DNA of 64,000 nucleotides from Cedecea neteri NBRC 105707 = ATCC 33855 (GTDB taxonomy: Bacteria > Pseudomonadota > Gammaproteobacteria > Enterobacterales > Enterobacteriaceae), in contig NZ_BCTL01000042.1 of NCBI RefSeq assembly GCF_001571265.1, positions 1 to 64,000 of the forward strand. Reading direction: 5' to 3'. Each line of letters opens with the position of its first letter. Position 1 is the stretch's first letter. The position numbers were made by a program, and so were the translations under genes. Shown piece after piece: positions 19,753 to 28,699 of the stretch. The notes below the pieces were generated by a model. That model saw only the letters and a program-made list of their open reading frames with translations. It did no database searches and had not been told where the DNA came from.

Positions 19753-20762
19753 GGTTTTTTATCCGCCGCGTTATCCATTTTCGGCCCGTCAACCAGCAGG
19801 CTGAACGGTTTTGCATCGGTACGCAGCACCAGCCGGGTTTGCGCATTGACCATGCCACTGAGGGCATCAATCTGGCGCAGCAGGCTATAAAGCTGTGGTG
19901 CGCTGGCATAGGCTTTGCCGTAAATCGACGCAGTTTGCACCTGCGCCTGGGCTTCAATATCTGCCGCTTTTACCGAGGCCTGAGCTTCGGTGATTCGGGC
20001 ATCGCGGTCAGCAGCCGAGCGAATTTCTGCCGCCGCGCGCTTGCCTTCCGCCGTACGCTCAATCGCAATGGTTTCACGCTCCGCTCGCATACGATCAACC
20101 GTGGCGTTGAGCGTCACGGCAGGCAGCGTCAGGCGTTCGGTACCCATCTGTACCAGCCTGATGCCGTAACTTTGCAACAGCGGCTGGCTGATTTGCTGCT
20201 GAAGATGGGACTCAAACTGTGCCAACTGAACCCGTTTGCCGTCGGTATTCACCAGTTGAGAAAGCGTGAAGCCGCTGGCGGTAGTTTCCAGCGCCGAACC
20301 TAAATAAGTACGAATCTGCCGGGCCGCTTCATCCGGCTGGTTTTGCACCGCCCGCATAAAACGCTGAACGTGTTCAGGCGTGCTGTCCACTTCCCACACC
20401 GCGTAGGACTGAACGATGATCCGCAGGCCATCGCGCGTGCCAACATCCTGCAGCCCGCTGGACGTCGTCCGCAGTCGCAGATCCACCACCGTCGCCGTCT
20501 CAAAAGGCGCGGGCAAGCGCCACGCCAGTCCCGGCTCCAGCAGCACCCGAACGGGTTTGCCGAAACGGGTGATCACCAACGATTCGCCGGATCTCACCTG
20601 CACCAGACTCGCAGCCGCAAGCAGAATAATGACCAGCCCAACGGCGGCGATAATACGCTTCCAGGCTCCTTTTTTACCGCCCTCCGGGGTGGAAGAGTGA
20701 CCATGGCTACAACCGTGGCCGTGGTGATGATCATGATGTCCATGAGAGTGCGAATGGCTCAC
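19749..20762 (-). CDS. HflC-like SPFH protein with a His-rich N-terminal tail
   Basis: A 337-residue SPFH protein. Residues 1-23 hold eleven histidines and one cysteine (SHSHSHGHHDHHHGHG then CSHGHS), a probable metal-binding tail on the cytoplasmic side. One membrane helix follows (about 35-56), then the band-7 domain beginning VRSGESLVITRFGKPVRVL, and a charged coiled coil (about 200-275: RMRAERETIAIERTAEGKRAAAEI). The RAERE...EGKRAAAEIR pattern is the hallmark of the HflC coiled coil. It overlaps both neighbours by 4 bases. The tail is not found in the E. coli HflC that I know, and together with the adjacent P-type ATPase and Zur box it suggests a zinc-linked role. Confidence 0.82.
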   Translation of the reverse strand: MSHSHSHGHHDHHHGHGCSHGHSSTPEGGKKGAWKRIIAAVGLVIILLAAASLVQVRSGESLVITRFGKPVRVLLEPGLAWRLPAPFETATVVDLRLRTTSSGLQDVGTRDGLRIIVQSYAVWEVDSTPEHVQRFMRAVQNQPDEAARQIRTYLGSALETTASGFTLSQLVNTDGKRVQLAQFESHLQQQISQPLLQSYGIRLVQMGTERLTLPAVTLNATVDRMRAERETIAIERTAEGKRAAAEIRSAADRDARITEAQASVKAADIEAQAQVQTASIYGKAYASAPQLYSLLRQIDALSGMVNAQTRLVLRTDAKPFSLLVDGPKMDNAADKKP

Positions 20763-22723
20763 CGGGAAAGCTCCTGTGCGGGTTTGGCGGGCGCGTCACG
20801 CCGCGCCGCATCGGTAGAAGTAGGGAAATCACGTAGATCGAGCGTCGGCGGCGAACCGGCGCCAATCCGCTGGTCAATGACCAGCAGAGGACGGCCGCTG
20901 AGTGCCTGTTGCAGCTGTTTAAACCAAAGCTCGTCGATAAAGACCTGCCCGGCCTGCTGGTACGCATTTTTCTGCGCGGCAAAGCGGGTCGCCGTAGCCT
21001 GAGCCTCGCTTAACGCTTCTGTGGCATTAATTTGCGCCGCGTTCTCGCGCACTGCGGCATTGGTCGCGGCAAGCGCGGCTTTTTCTGCCGCACTTCCCTG
21101 CTCCCGCAGGATTAGCGACTGGGCGGCAATCTGCGCGGCCTGCACGCCGTGAAACGCATCGGCTGCCCCGGCAGGAGGGTGAATCGCCTCCACGACGGTA
21201 GAAAGAATTTCCACACCGCTGTGCAGGCTATCCAGCTGCTGCTGCACGGCCTGGTTAATCTGCCCGGCCAGGTCGTCACGCCGCTCGCTCAGGACATCGT
21301 CCAGCGTTAAAGATGAGAACTGATGGACCAGCACCTGATTTGCGGTGCTGCGCACCAGCTCCGGCAGGTTCACTGCCCGGTAGGTCGCCGCCAGCGCGGC
21401 TTTATCACTCAGCCCGATACGCCACATAAAGCGCACGTCGCTGTTAACAATTTGCAGGCTTTGCTGATCCCCACTCTGGCTGGCGATGATTTGTGCTTTG
21501 TCGAAGTTGTGGGTGGCGTCCCACAGCCTGTCAGCGCTGGCGGGCGCGGGGCCTTCAGCGTTGACGCGTAGTACAGGCGGCTGATTAGCCGGATCTTCCC
21601 CGGCAGCCAGCTCATGCACCTGACCATTTTCGGTTAACTGTACCCGACCAAAGGGCCAGGGCAGTCCCAGGTGTAAGCCCGGCTCAAGCACCGCCACGGA
21701 GCGGCCAAAGCGCTCATACACCCCACGTTCAGTGGCGGAGATTTGCTGCAGCCCGGTCAGCAACCAGCCGCAGATCAGCATCAGGGTCACCATTGGGATA
21801 AACGCGCGCTTCAGGACGGTGAAAGCCCAGACCTGGCGAAGATCGATGCCAAAGCGCTGGTGCAGCTCCTGCTGTAAAAAACCGAGCGGGCGCGGCGGCC
21901 AGGTTAGCTGAGCGGCCAGCTGGCTTTTGGGAATCAGGCCGGGTTCTGTCGTGCCGTCTCCGGGTGGCGCGAACAGAGAAAACAGCCCGCGCAGCATAAA
22001 CTCTGCGGCAACCAACAGTACCAGCACAGCGGGTAAGTTTATCGCCAGTGAACTGTTAAGCTGCGGCCAGACAAGCCCCGGTAAGCTCAGCAACTGTACC
22101 GCCATCACCAGACGAAGCAGTGGCGCTATCGACCCGGCTTCCGGTGAGGCTTCTTTCGACACCGCGCTGAGATGCCGTTCGGCCACCAGCAGAACAAAGA
22201 CGGCCCCCGCCAGGCAGGCCACGGCAATCCAGCGGTTATTATTGTCCAGAAGCGGGACGTAGCTGCTATTCCAGCCAGAAAGCGCAATATAGAACGCCAG
22301 CGCGGCAAGCGCCCCGGACCAGATGCCGTCCGCCTTAAACAAAGCTTCAGCCCGGGTAAAATTTAACGGCACCAGGCCCGTAAGCCAGCTTAAAAGAGGG
22401 TTCTTTGGCGCTTCTTCATGCTGAGCCGAAGGCTCAACCGGTGGGGAGAATTTAAGGCTTCGCCACAGGCAAATACGCTGCGTCGCGTGCAGCGAAACAA
22501 CCAATAACAACAGCGCTGCGGCATTGCTGCATAACAAAGCGACCCAGCGTGAAGTCGGCTCCAGAATACTGACCGTCAGCGCCAGAAGGAGCATCATAAA
22601 CAGCAAGAAGGTTAAGGCAAACACCGCTCGAGCGGCGAGTCGGGCCTGCACGGCGGCCAGCGAATAGCGAGCGGGCAGCGCCTGAGGCAGCAGTTCAGCT
22701 TCGGGTAACCGGGTAGGTGGCAT
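20759..22723 (-). CDS. Polytopic membrane protein fused to an SPFH (HflK-like) domain
   Basis: A 654-residue protein, first gene of the operon. The N-terminal half (about 30-330) has some seven hydrophobic segments, for example ALTFLLFMMLLLALTVSIL and NLPAVLVLLVAAEFML, and is not present in ordinary HflK. The C-terminal part (about 333-600) is a band-7 domain that opens QQISATERGVYERFGRSVAVL and contains WPFGRVQLTENGQVHEL, like HflK. It ends with an alanine-rich coiled coil (AAEKAALAATNAAVRENAA). The last 40 residues are charged. It overlaps the His-tailed SPFH gene by 4 bases. I do not know a named homologue; the function is inferred only from the SPFH domain and context. Confidence 0.75.
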   Translation of the reverse strand: MPPTRLPEAELLPQALPARYSLAAVQARLAARAVFALTFLLFMMLLLALTVSILEPTSRWVALLCSNAAALLLLVVSLHATQRICLWRSLKFSPPVEPSAQHEEAPKNPLLSWLTGLVPLNFTRAEALFKADGIWSGALAALAFYIALSGWNSSYVPLLDNNNRWIAVACLAGAVFVLLVAERHLSAVSKEASPEAGSIAPLLRLVMAVQLLSLPGLVWPQLNSSLAINLPAVLVLLVAAEFMLRGLFSLFAPPGDGTTEPGLIPKSQLAAQLTWPPRPLGFLQQELHQRFGIDLRQVWAFTVLKRAFIPMVTLMLICGWLLTGLQQISATERGVYERFGRSVAVLEPGLHLGLPWPFGRVQLTENGQVHELAAGEDPANQPPVLRVNAEGPAPASADRLWDATHNFDKAQIIASQSGDQQSLQIVNSDVRFMWRIGLSDKAALAATYRAVNLPELVRSTANQVLVHQFSSLTLDDVLSERRDDLAGQINQAVQQQLDSLHSGVEILSTVVEAIHPPAGAADAFHGVQAAQIAAQSLILREQGSAAEKAALAATNAAVRENAAQINATEALSEAQATATRFAAQKNAYQQAGQVFIDELWFKQLQQALSGRPLLVIDQRIGAGSPPTLDLRDFPTSTDAARRDAPAKPAQELSR

Positions 22724-22770
22724 GATGTTTTAAACGTGAGATGCGCAGGAAATGCGCAGTATTTTTAGAT

Positions 22771-22785
22771 TGTTATTTTATAACA
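22771..22785 (-). promoter_or_regulatory. Zur box of the SPFH/P-type ATPase operon
   Basis: TGTTATTTTATAACA is a perfect palindrome (6-bp arms, 3-bp centre) that matches the core of the gammaproteobacterial Zur operator TGTTATANTATAACA at 13 of 14 specified positions. It lies 48-62 bases before the first start codon of the operon. It falls between a possible -35 (TTGGTA) and a possible -10 (TAAAAA), the usual place for a repressor. A direct repeat of ATGCGCAG (22741-22748 and 22752-22759) lies between it and the gene. Zur would release the operon in zinc starvation. Confidence 0.7.
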
Positions 22786-22845
22786 TACCAACACAAAATG
22801 CTGGCGAGTAAAGATGTGTCATTTTATGTCAGTATGATGACAATA

Positions 22846-22873
22846 AAAAAGCGAACATAAATGTTCGCTTTTT
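22846..22873. terminator. Terminator of mlaA
   Basis: AAAAAGCGAACAT (22846-22858) and ATGTTCGCTTTTT (22861-22873) form a 13-bp stem with a 2-base AA gap at the tip. It lies 17 bases after the mlaA stop and separates it from the Zur-box promoter. Confidence 0.85.
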
Positions 22874-22889
22874 CACATCCGGGTATCGC

Positions 22890-23648
22890 TTACTGGGAGT
22901 CGATATCTTTCAGGTCATCCTGAATTGCCGCCGCGTTCGGGTTCGCTTCTGGCTTAAGCTGGCCACCGTTGGCCAGGAAGTCATGACGCTGGAAGTAGGC
23001 TTCACGCACCGTGATATAAGGATCGGAAGACTGGCGCAGCAGGCCGTCGGAATCCAGCAATTGGGCACGCGTTTCGACGCCTTCGACTGCCCATTTACCG
23101 ATGGACATCGGCCAGGTCAGCCAGGAGAGCACCGGATACAGTGTATCGGCAAAGTCACCGCCGTCTTCACGCAGCGTGAAGCTGCCGTAGCCCGGTAACA
23201 TCACATAAGGGCCGTAACCCACGTCGTAATGGCCCAGCGTGCTGCCGAAGCGGTGAGGCTCGACGCGCTGCAGTTTAGGGTTAGCCATACCGGCCACGTC
23301 GATGAGGCCGCCCATCCCGAGTAGGGTGTTCAGGAAGAAGCGCGTAAAGTGCACCATCCCCTGGTACGGGTCGCCCTGCACGAAGTAGTTCACCATGGTG
23401 GCCGGCTCTTCGAGGTTGCTGGTGAAGTTGCTCAGGCCGTTACGTGCCGGCACCGGCACATAGTCACGCCACGCTACAGCCACCGGACGCAGGACATACG
23501 GGTCCAGTACGTTGTAGTTGAAGTTGAACATTGAACGGTTGAAGCCTTCCAGCGGATCCGAACGTCCCTGAGGCTCCTGGCTGCCGGAACTGGCACATCC
23601 CACTAATACCGTTGTTGCCAGAGCAAGTCCGGTCAGGCGGAAATTCAT
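22890..23648 (-). CDS. mlaA: Outer-membrane lipid asymmetry lipoprotein MlaA (VacJ)
   Basis: MlaA sits in the inner leaflet of the outer membrane with OmpF/C and removes misplaced phospholipids for return by the Mla pathway. I start at the ATG at 23648 (251 residues, the E. coli length), because upstream in-frame codons add non-family sequence. The signal peptide ends in the lipobox LVGC. The core motif RSDPLEGFNRSMFNFNYNVLDPYVLRPVA and the later GYGPYVMLPGYGSFTLRE are intact. It lies 13 bases downstream of ccmH and may share that transcript. Confidence 0.95.
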   Translation of the reverse strand: MNFRLTGLALATTVLVGCASSGSQEPQGRSDPLEGFNRSMFNFNYNVLDPYVLRPVAVAWRDYVPVPARNGLSNFTSNLEEPATMVNYFVQGDPYQGMVHFTRFFLNTLLGMGGLIDVAGMANPKLQRVEPHRFGSTLGHYDVGYGPYVMLPGYGSFTLREDGGDFADTLYPVLSWLTWPMSIGKWAVEGVETRAQLLDSDGLLRQSSDPYITVREAYFQRHDFLANGGQLKPEANPNAAAIQDDLKDIDSQ

Positions 23649-23661
23649 TAGCGTCTCCCTC

Positions 23662-24738
23662 TTATTGTTTATCTGCGCTTTCAGTGGTGCCCGGTTCAGT
23701 TTGGGCCCTCGCCTGATCGATGCTGCGCTCAATGACGGCGCGGCGCTGGTCGTTAGCCGGTAAAACTTTCAGCATGATTTCCCACGCGCCAATCGCCTCA
23801 CGGTAGTTCTGCCGCTCAAAGGCATTGAACGCCAGCAGGCTGAGCACGCGAATATTCGTGTGGTCATCTTTTAGCATTTCGCGGAGCAGGAGGCCACCCA
23901 GCTGGTTGTCCTGCGCGTCGGCGGAGCGGGTCAATACTTCAGCATAGCCCAGCTTTGCCTCGCCGTTTGCGGGCGCAAGTTTATACGCATGAGCAAAAGC
24001 TTGTGTAGCCGTTGTGGCGTTATTCAGCACCATGCCGATGCGCCCAAGCATCATCCAGCCTTCAAGATTATCAGGCTGTTGCTGCAATCGCGTGCGTAAT
24101 CCTAACCCAAGACGCGCCATCTCTTCCATAGTCAGCGGCGCGGCCTGCGGGTCAAGAACACGTTTTAACAACGCCGGCGTCTCGGCCGTCGCCTGCCGCC
24201 AGGCCTGCACCTGGCCAAGTCCCGAGGTTTTCAGATAACTGCCAGCGCTGACCGCCACGAGGATCAGCGCCCCAGGTAAAAAGACCCACAGCGAGACTTT
24301 TCCCCTGGCTACCGAGCCAGACTGCGTCGAATTATCCTCCGCCAGAGAAATCTTTTGCCGCCTGCGGCTACGCAGCACGATGACGCCGATACCGCCGACC
24401 ACAAACAGCGCGGGCAGCGCCCAGAGGATAACTGTCGCAGGCGTCAACGGCGGCTCGTAGGTGACGAAATGCCCGTAGCGCTCCACCATATAATCGACGA
24501 TCTGCTGCTTGCTTTTGCCCTGCTGCATCAGCTCGTAAACTTTAAGCTTCATGTCAGAGGCAATCATCGCGTTGGAATCCGCAATGCTGTTGTTCTGGCA
24601 CTTCGGGCAACGCAGCTCTTCGGTCAACTGGCGGAACTGCTGCTCCTGCGCTTCATCTTTAAAGGTGAAGGTATCGATGGCCGCCGCCACGTGAAGGCTG
24701 AACAGCATGCCGATAAGCAAGAAAACTGCGCGCATCAT
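23662..24738 (-). CDS. ccmH: Cytochrome c maturation protein CcmH (CcmH-CcmI fusion)
   Basis: CcmH reduces and presents the apocytochrome c heme-binding cysteines to the heme lyase CcmF. The N-terminal domain has a signal peptide and the LRCPKC redox motif (Cys44 and Cys47). A membrane helix (about 103-122) follows, then a second helix and a TPR-like C-terminal domain (about 200-330), which is CcmI fused as in E. coli (358 residues here). The start at 24738 overlaps the ccmG stop (ATGA), with GGAGG upstream. It is the last gene of the ccm operon. Confidence 0.94.
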   Translation of the reverse strand: MMRAVFLLIGMLFSLHVAAAIDTFTFKDEAQEQQFRQLTEELRCPKCQNNSIADSNAMIASDMKLKVYELMQQGKSKQQIVDYMVERYGHFVTYEPPLTPATVILWALPALFVVGGIGVIVLRSRRRQKISLAEDNSTQSGSVARGKVSLWVFLPGALILVAVSAGSYLKTSGLGQVQAWRQATAETPALLKRVLDPQAAPLTMEEMARLGLGLRTRLQQQPDNLEGWMMLGRIGMVLNNATTATQAFAHAYKLAPANGEAKLGYAEVLTRSADAQDNQLGGLLLREMLKDDHTNIRVLSLLAFNAFERQNYREAIGAWEIMLKVLPANDQRRAVIERSIDQARAQTEPGTTESADKQ

Positions 24739-25292
24739 GATCCCGCCTCCTGGCTGTATTTCTCCCACAGCGGTTTTAACTCCTGCTGCCAGACGCGATC
24801 GTTGAGATCGCCCGCATGGCGATAGCGAATGATCCCTTTGCCGTCGATCAGGAAAGTTTCCGGCGCGCCGTACACGCCGAGATCCAGCCCCAGCATGCCG
24901 TTACCGTCAAAAAGGCTTAGCATGTACGGGTTCCCGAGATCGCGCAGCCAGTTAATCGCTTTGTGGCGATCGTCTTTATAGTTCATGCCCACTACGCGCA
25001 CGCCCTGCGCGGCCAGCCCGTTGAGAAACTTATGCTCGGCGCGGCAGGTTGGGCACCAGGTCGCCCAGACGTTCAGCAGCAGCGGTTTGCCGTCCGCCAG
25101 TACTTCGCGGCCCCACTCTTTGCCGGGCTCGTCGAGCGATTCCAGGCGAAACACCGGCACCGGTTTGCCAATCAGCGCCGACTCCAGATCGGTGGGCGCT
25201 TCGCCCTGCGCATTACGCGCCAGCTGCCAGAGCAGCAACGAGGCCAGCAGCAGAAACAGCGCCAGCGGAATAAACAGATAGCGGCGCTTCAT
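24735..25292 (-). CDS. ccmG: Thiol:disulfide interchange protein CcmG (DsbE)
   Basis: CcmG is a membrane-anchored, periplasmic thioredoxin-like protein that keeps apocytochrome c or CcmH reduced. The 185-residue protein has an N-terminal membrane helix (about 5-23), the active site WATWCPTC (Cys80, Cys83) and the cis-proline region GVYGAPETFLIDGKG, all of which are typical. It overlaps ccmF and ccmH by 4 bases each. Confidence 0.96.
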   Translation of the reverse strand: MKRRYLFIPLALFLLLASLLLWQLARNAQGEAPTDLESALIGKPVPVFRLESLDEPGKEWGREVLADGKPLLLNVWATWCPTCRAEHKFLNGLAAQGVRVVGMNYKDDRHKAINWLRDLGNPYMLSLFDGNGMLGLDLGVYGAPETFLIDGKGIIRYRHAGDLNDRVWQQELKPLWEKYSQEAGS

Positions 25293-27244
25293 GCGGCGGC
25301 CTCCGGCTTAACTTTACGGCTACGATAACGCGGGTCGCACAGGCAGAAGAGCCCGCCGAGCGCCATCAGCAGCCCGCCCGCCCAAATCCAGCGCACGAAA
25401 GGTTTGTAATACAGGCGCACCGCCCAGCTGCCGTCGTCCAGCTCCTCGCCCAACGCGGCATAGAGGTCACGGGTGAAACCGCCGTCGATGGCCGCCTCGG
25501 TCATCATCGCCCGGTTGCTGTTATAAAAACGTTTTTCAGCGTGCAGCGTGGCTTCCGGCCTGCCGTTACGGGTGACGTCGATAACGCCCACGCCGCCGCG
25601 ATAGTTAGGGCCGGTGATGTCCCGCACTTCGCGGAACACAAAGTGATACTGATGAATATCAATGCTGTCGCCGGACTTCATCCGCACGTCGCGTTCCACG
25701 CTGTAGCTCTGGCTAAAGGCGATGCCGACCACCGTCACCGCCAGGCCAAGATGCGCGGAAACCATGCCCCAGTGGCTGGCTGGAATTTTGCGTAATCCAT
25801 CCCAGAAACCGTGGCGGTGCGTGGCGCGCTGATAAACCTCCATCAGAGCCAGCACAAAGACCCAGATAGCCATCAGCAGGCCGACCACCGTCATCGCTTC
25901 AACGCGATCCTGCATCACCCACGGTAAGAGCAGCGACAGAACCAGCGTCACGACCACAGCCACCAGCAGATGCTTGCGCAGCTTGCCCGGCTCGTCGCGC
26001 CGCCAGCGAACCAGCGGCCCGATGCCGAGCATCAGCGCAAACGGCGCCATCAGCGCGGTAAACATCGTATTAAAGAACGGTTCGCCGATAGAAATGCTGC
26101 CCAGCCCAAGCTGCTTATGCACCAGCGGCAGCAGCGTGCCCAGCAGAACCACCAGCATGGCGGCAATCAGCAGGACGTTGTTGCCGAGCAGGAAAGACTC
26201 GCGCGACCAGAGATCGTTGCTCACGCGGGAGCGCACTTTGCTGCCTTTGACCGCATACAGCAGCAGCGAGCCGCCGATAACGACAACCAGGAAAGCCAGA
26301 ATAAACATGCCGCGCGCCGGGTCGGAGGCAAAAGAGTGCACCGACACCAGCACGCCGGAGCGCACCAGGAACGTGCCCAGCAGGCAAAGTGAGAAGGCGC
26401 TAATCGCCAGCAGCACGGTCCAGGCCTTAAAGCTGCCGCGCTTTTCGGTGACCGAAAGCGAGTGAATCAGCGCGGTGCCCGCCAGCCACGGCATAAACGA
26501 GGCGTTTTCTACCGGGTCCCAGAACCACCAGCCGCCCCAGCCCAGTTCGTAATAGGCCCACGCCGAGCCAAGCACGATCCCGACGGTTAAAAAGGCCCAT
26601 GCCGCCAGCGTCCACGGGCGAGTCCAGCGCGCCCAGGCGCTGTCCAGCCTGCCGCCCAGCAGGGCCGCAATCGAGAAAGCAAACGCCACGGAAAAGCCAA
26701 CGTAACCCATATACAGCAGCGGCGGATGCACAATCAGGCCTATGTCCTGCAGCAGCGGGTTTAAGTCGCGCCCTTCCAGCGGATAGTCCGGCAGCGTGCG
26801 GATAAACGGGTTGGAGGTGAAAATAATAAATAGCAGGAAGCCGAAGTTAATCATGCCCATGACCGCCAGCACGCGGGCGTGATCTTCTTTTGGCATGCTG
26901 CGCCCGGTGAGAGCCACGGCAAACGTCCAGCCGCTCATCATCAGCACCCACAGCATCAACGACCCTTCGTGCGCGCCCCAGGTGGCCGCCACGCGATACC
27001 AGACCGGCAGCTCGGTATTGGAGTTGTTGGCGACATACAGCACGCTGAAGTCGTTCACCACAAAGGCGTTAACCAGGATCAGGAATGACGCGCAAAGGGT
27101 AATAAACAGCGCCCAGCTAAACGGCCGCGCGGAGGCCATCAGCCGCTTATCGCCGCGCGCCACGCCCCAGAGCGGGTAAATGCTTAGCAGCAGGGACCAG
27201 CCGAGCGCCAGGCTTAGCAGAAAACCACCGATTTCCGGCATCAT
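25289..27244 (-). CDS. ccmF: Cytochrome c heme lyase subunit CcmF
   Basis: CcmF is the large integral-membrane heme lyase that joins heme from holo-CcmE to apocytochrome c. The 651-residue protein has some fifteen hydrophobic segments. The tryptophan-rich heme-handling WWD motif is seen in [19 protein letters not shown], and [13 protein letters not shown] and the histidines of the P-His type are conserved. Two ATGs in tandem begin the gene at 27244 and 27241; the ccmE stop overlaps them. Intact. Confidence 0.96.
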   Translation of the reverse strand: MMPEIGGFLLSLALGWSLLLSIYPLWGVARGDKRLMASARPFSWALFITLCASFLILVNAFVVNDFSVLYVANNSNTELPVWYRVAATWGAHEGSLMLWVLMMSGWTFAVALTGRSMPKEDHARVLAVMGMINFGFLLFIIFTSNPFIRTLPDYPLEGRDLNPLLQDIGLIVHPPLLYMGYVGFSVAFAFSIAALLGGRLDSAWARWTRPWTLAAWAFLTVGIVLGSAWAYYELGWGGWWFWDPVENASFMPWLAGTALIHSLSVTEKRGSFKAWTVLLAISAFSLCLLGTFLVRSGVLVSVHSFASDPARGMFILAFLVVVIGGSLLLYAVKGSKVRSRVSNDLWSRESFLLGNNVLLIAAMLVVLLGTLLPLVHKQLGLGSISIGEPFFNTMFTALMAPFALMLGIGPLVRWRRDEPGKLRKHLLVAVVVTLVLSLLLPWVMQDRVEAMTVVGLLMAIWVFVLALMEVYQRATHRHGFWDGLRKIPASHWGMVSAHLGLAVTVVGIAFSQSYSVERDVRMKSGDSIDIHQYHFVFREVRDITGPNYRGGVGVIDVTRNGRPEATLHAEKRFYNSNRAMMTEAAIDGGFTRDLYAALGEELDDGSWAVRLYYKPFVRWIWAGGLLMALGGLFCLCDPRYRSRKVKPEAAA

Positions 27245-27720
27245 GAGGCGTTATCCTTATACACTTCCGGGGCCTGCTGGTGATTCTGCTCCATCGCCGC
27301 TTTCACTTCCGGCGGCGTGTAGTTTTCGTCATGCTTCGCCAGCACCTCTTTAGCGTGGATTAGCGTGGCACCTTCCATCACGCCCTGCGCCACCACGCCC
27401 TGCCCCTCGCGGAACAGATCCGGCAGAATGCCCTCGTAGGTCACGTCCACCACGCCGCGCGCGTCATACAGCTTGAAGCTGACCTTCAGGCTTTGGCTGT
27501 CTCGCTTCACGCTGCCCGGCATCACCATGCCGCCGATCCTCAGGCGCTGCCCGGTTTCTGGCATTAAATGGCTTTCGCCTTTGCCGTAGATAATTTCGCC
27601 GGGGGTATAAAACAGGTCGATATTGCTGCGCAGGGCATAAAGCACGAGCGTGATGGTCAGCCCAAGCCCCGCCAGTACCGCCCCGGCCAGATAAAGCCGG
27701 TTTTTACGACGCGGATTCAC
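27241..27720 (-). CDS. ccmE: Heme chaperone CcmE
   Basis: CcmE binds heme covalently in the periplasm and carries it from CcmC to CcmF. The 159-residue protein has a short cytoplasmic basic start, one membrane helix (about 9-29), an OB-fold and the heme-attachment histidine His130 in [13 protein letters not shown]. Tyr134 of the same motif, an axial ligand in E. coli, is also present. It directly abuts ccmD. Confidence 0.96.
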   Translation of the reverse strand: MNPRRKNRLYLAGAVLAGLGLTITLVLYALRSNIDLFYTPGEIIYGKGESHLMPETGQRLRIGGMVMPGSVKRDSQSLKVSFKLYDARGVVDVTYEGILPDLFREGQGVVAQGVMEGATLIHAKEVLAKHDENYTPPEVKAAMEQNHQQAPEVYKDNAS

Positions 27721-27933
27721 TTAAACTTCCTCCTGGCGCTGGCGAGCGACGCGGATACGCTGCTCTCTGGCCTGCTGGCGAGCTATCGCCCGCAGAATGG
27801 CACGATGCTGGTAGCGGGTATGGAAAATCAGCCCAAGCAGCGGCAGCAGCGTGAAGGCCACCGCCAGCCAGACGTAAAAGGCGTAGCCGCCCATGGCGAA
27901 GAACTCGCTCCAGTCAGTGAACGCCCACGTCAT
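27721..27933 (-). CDS. ccmD: Heme exporter protein CcmD
   Basis: CcmD is the small membrane protein that helps release holo-CcmE from the CcmABC complex. The 70-residue protein has the typical start with WSEFFAMGGYAFYVWLA, one membrane helix (about 17-37) and a basic, charged C-terminal tail. It overlaps ccmC by 4 bases. Confidence 0.94.
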   Translation of the reverse strand: MTWAFTDWSEFFAMGGYAFYVWLAVAFTLLPLLGLIFHTRYQHRAILRAIARQQAREQRIRVARQRQEEV

Positions 27934-28670
27934 GATTTTGCTCCTTTGCCGTTAGCAAGCGCTAACACCCACGGACGGCGGCTTTCCTGCAACAGCAGCA
28001 GATTGCGCAGGCGCATCAGGGTGAGCGTGATAAACAGCGCAAGGAAGCCGAAAATAGTCCAGCGCAGCGGCGTGCGCATCGAAGGGTCGATGGATTGCTG
28101 CATATTGGTAGAGCCCTGGTGCAGCGTGTTCCACCACTCCACTGAGAAATGAATAATCGGCAGGTTCACCACGCCGACCAGCACCAGAATCCCGGCGGCA
28201 CGGCCCGCAAGGCGGCGATCGTCAAACGCGCTATACAGCGCAATGGCGCCCACATAGAGGAACAGCAGCACCAGTTCGGAAGTCAGCCTTGCATCCCAAA
28301 TCCACCAGGTGCCCCACATCGGCTTGCCCCAGGCGGAGCCGGTGACCAGCGCAATAAAGGTAAACGCCGCGCCGACGGGTGCCATCGCCATCACCGCCAG
28401 ATCGGCAGTTTTTATCTGCCACACCAGGCCAATAAAGGCGGCAATCGCCATGCTGGCGTAGATGCCCATCGACCACATGGCGGCCGGGACGTGCAGGTAC
28501 ATGATCCGGTAGCTTTGCCCCTGCTGATAGTCTGCCGGGGCAATACCAAAGCCCCAGACGCAGCCAACCACCAGCAACACCGCGCTGAGGATAGCCAGCC
28601 AGGGCAGCAAACGGCCACAGAAGTGGTACAGCCGCTCCGGTTTAGCAAGCTGATGTAACGTTTTCCACAT
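27930..28670 (-). CDS. ccmC: Heme exporter/lyase subunit CcmC
   Basis: CcmC attaches heme to CcmE at the outer face of the inner membrane. The 246-residue protein has six hydrophobic segments and the WWD motif in WGTWWIWDARLTSEL, flanked by the conserved histidines in MYLHVPAAMW and IHFSVEWWNTLHQ. It follows ccmB after 29 bases. Confidence 0.96.
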   Translation of the reverse strand: MWKTLHQLAKPERLYHFCGRLLPWLAILSAVLLVVGCVWGFGIAPADYQQGQSYRIMYLHVPAAMWSMGIYASMAIAAFIGLVWQIKTADLAVMAMAPVGAAFTFIALVTGSAWGKPMWGTWWIWDARLTSELVLLFLYVGAIALYSAFDDRRLAGRAAGILVLVGVVNLPIIHFSVEWWNTLHQGSTNMQQSIDPSMRTPLRWTIFGFLALFITLTLMRLRNLLLLQESRRPWVLALANGKGAKS

Positions 28671-28699
28671 AGGTTTTGCTCACAAAACAAAAAATAAAG

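Noticed and set aside
18700-20762. Reading the SPFH pair as the housekeeping hflK-hflC genes
   Set aside because: The housekeeping pair lies in the hfq-hflX region in enteric genomes. These proteins have a His-rich tail, a third fused paralogue and a P-type ATPase partner, and only distant similarity.
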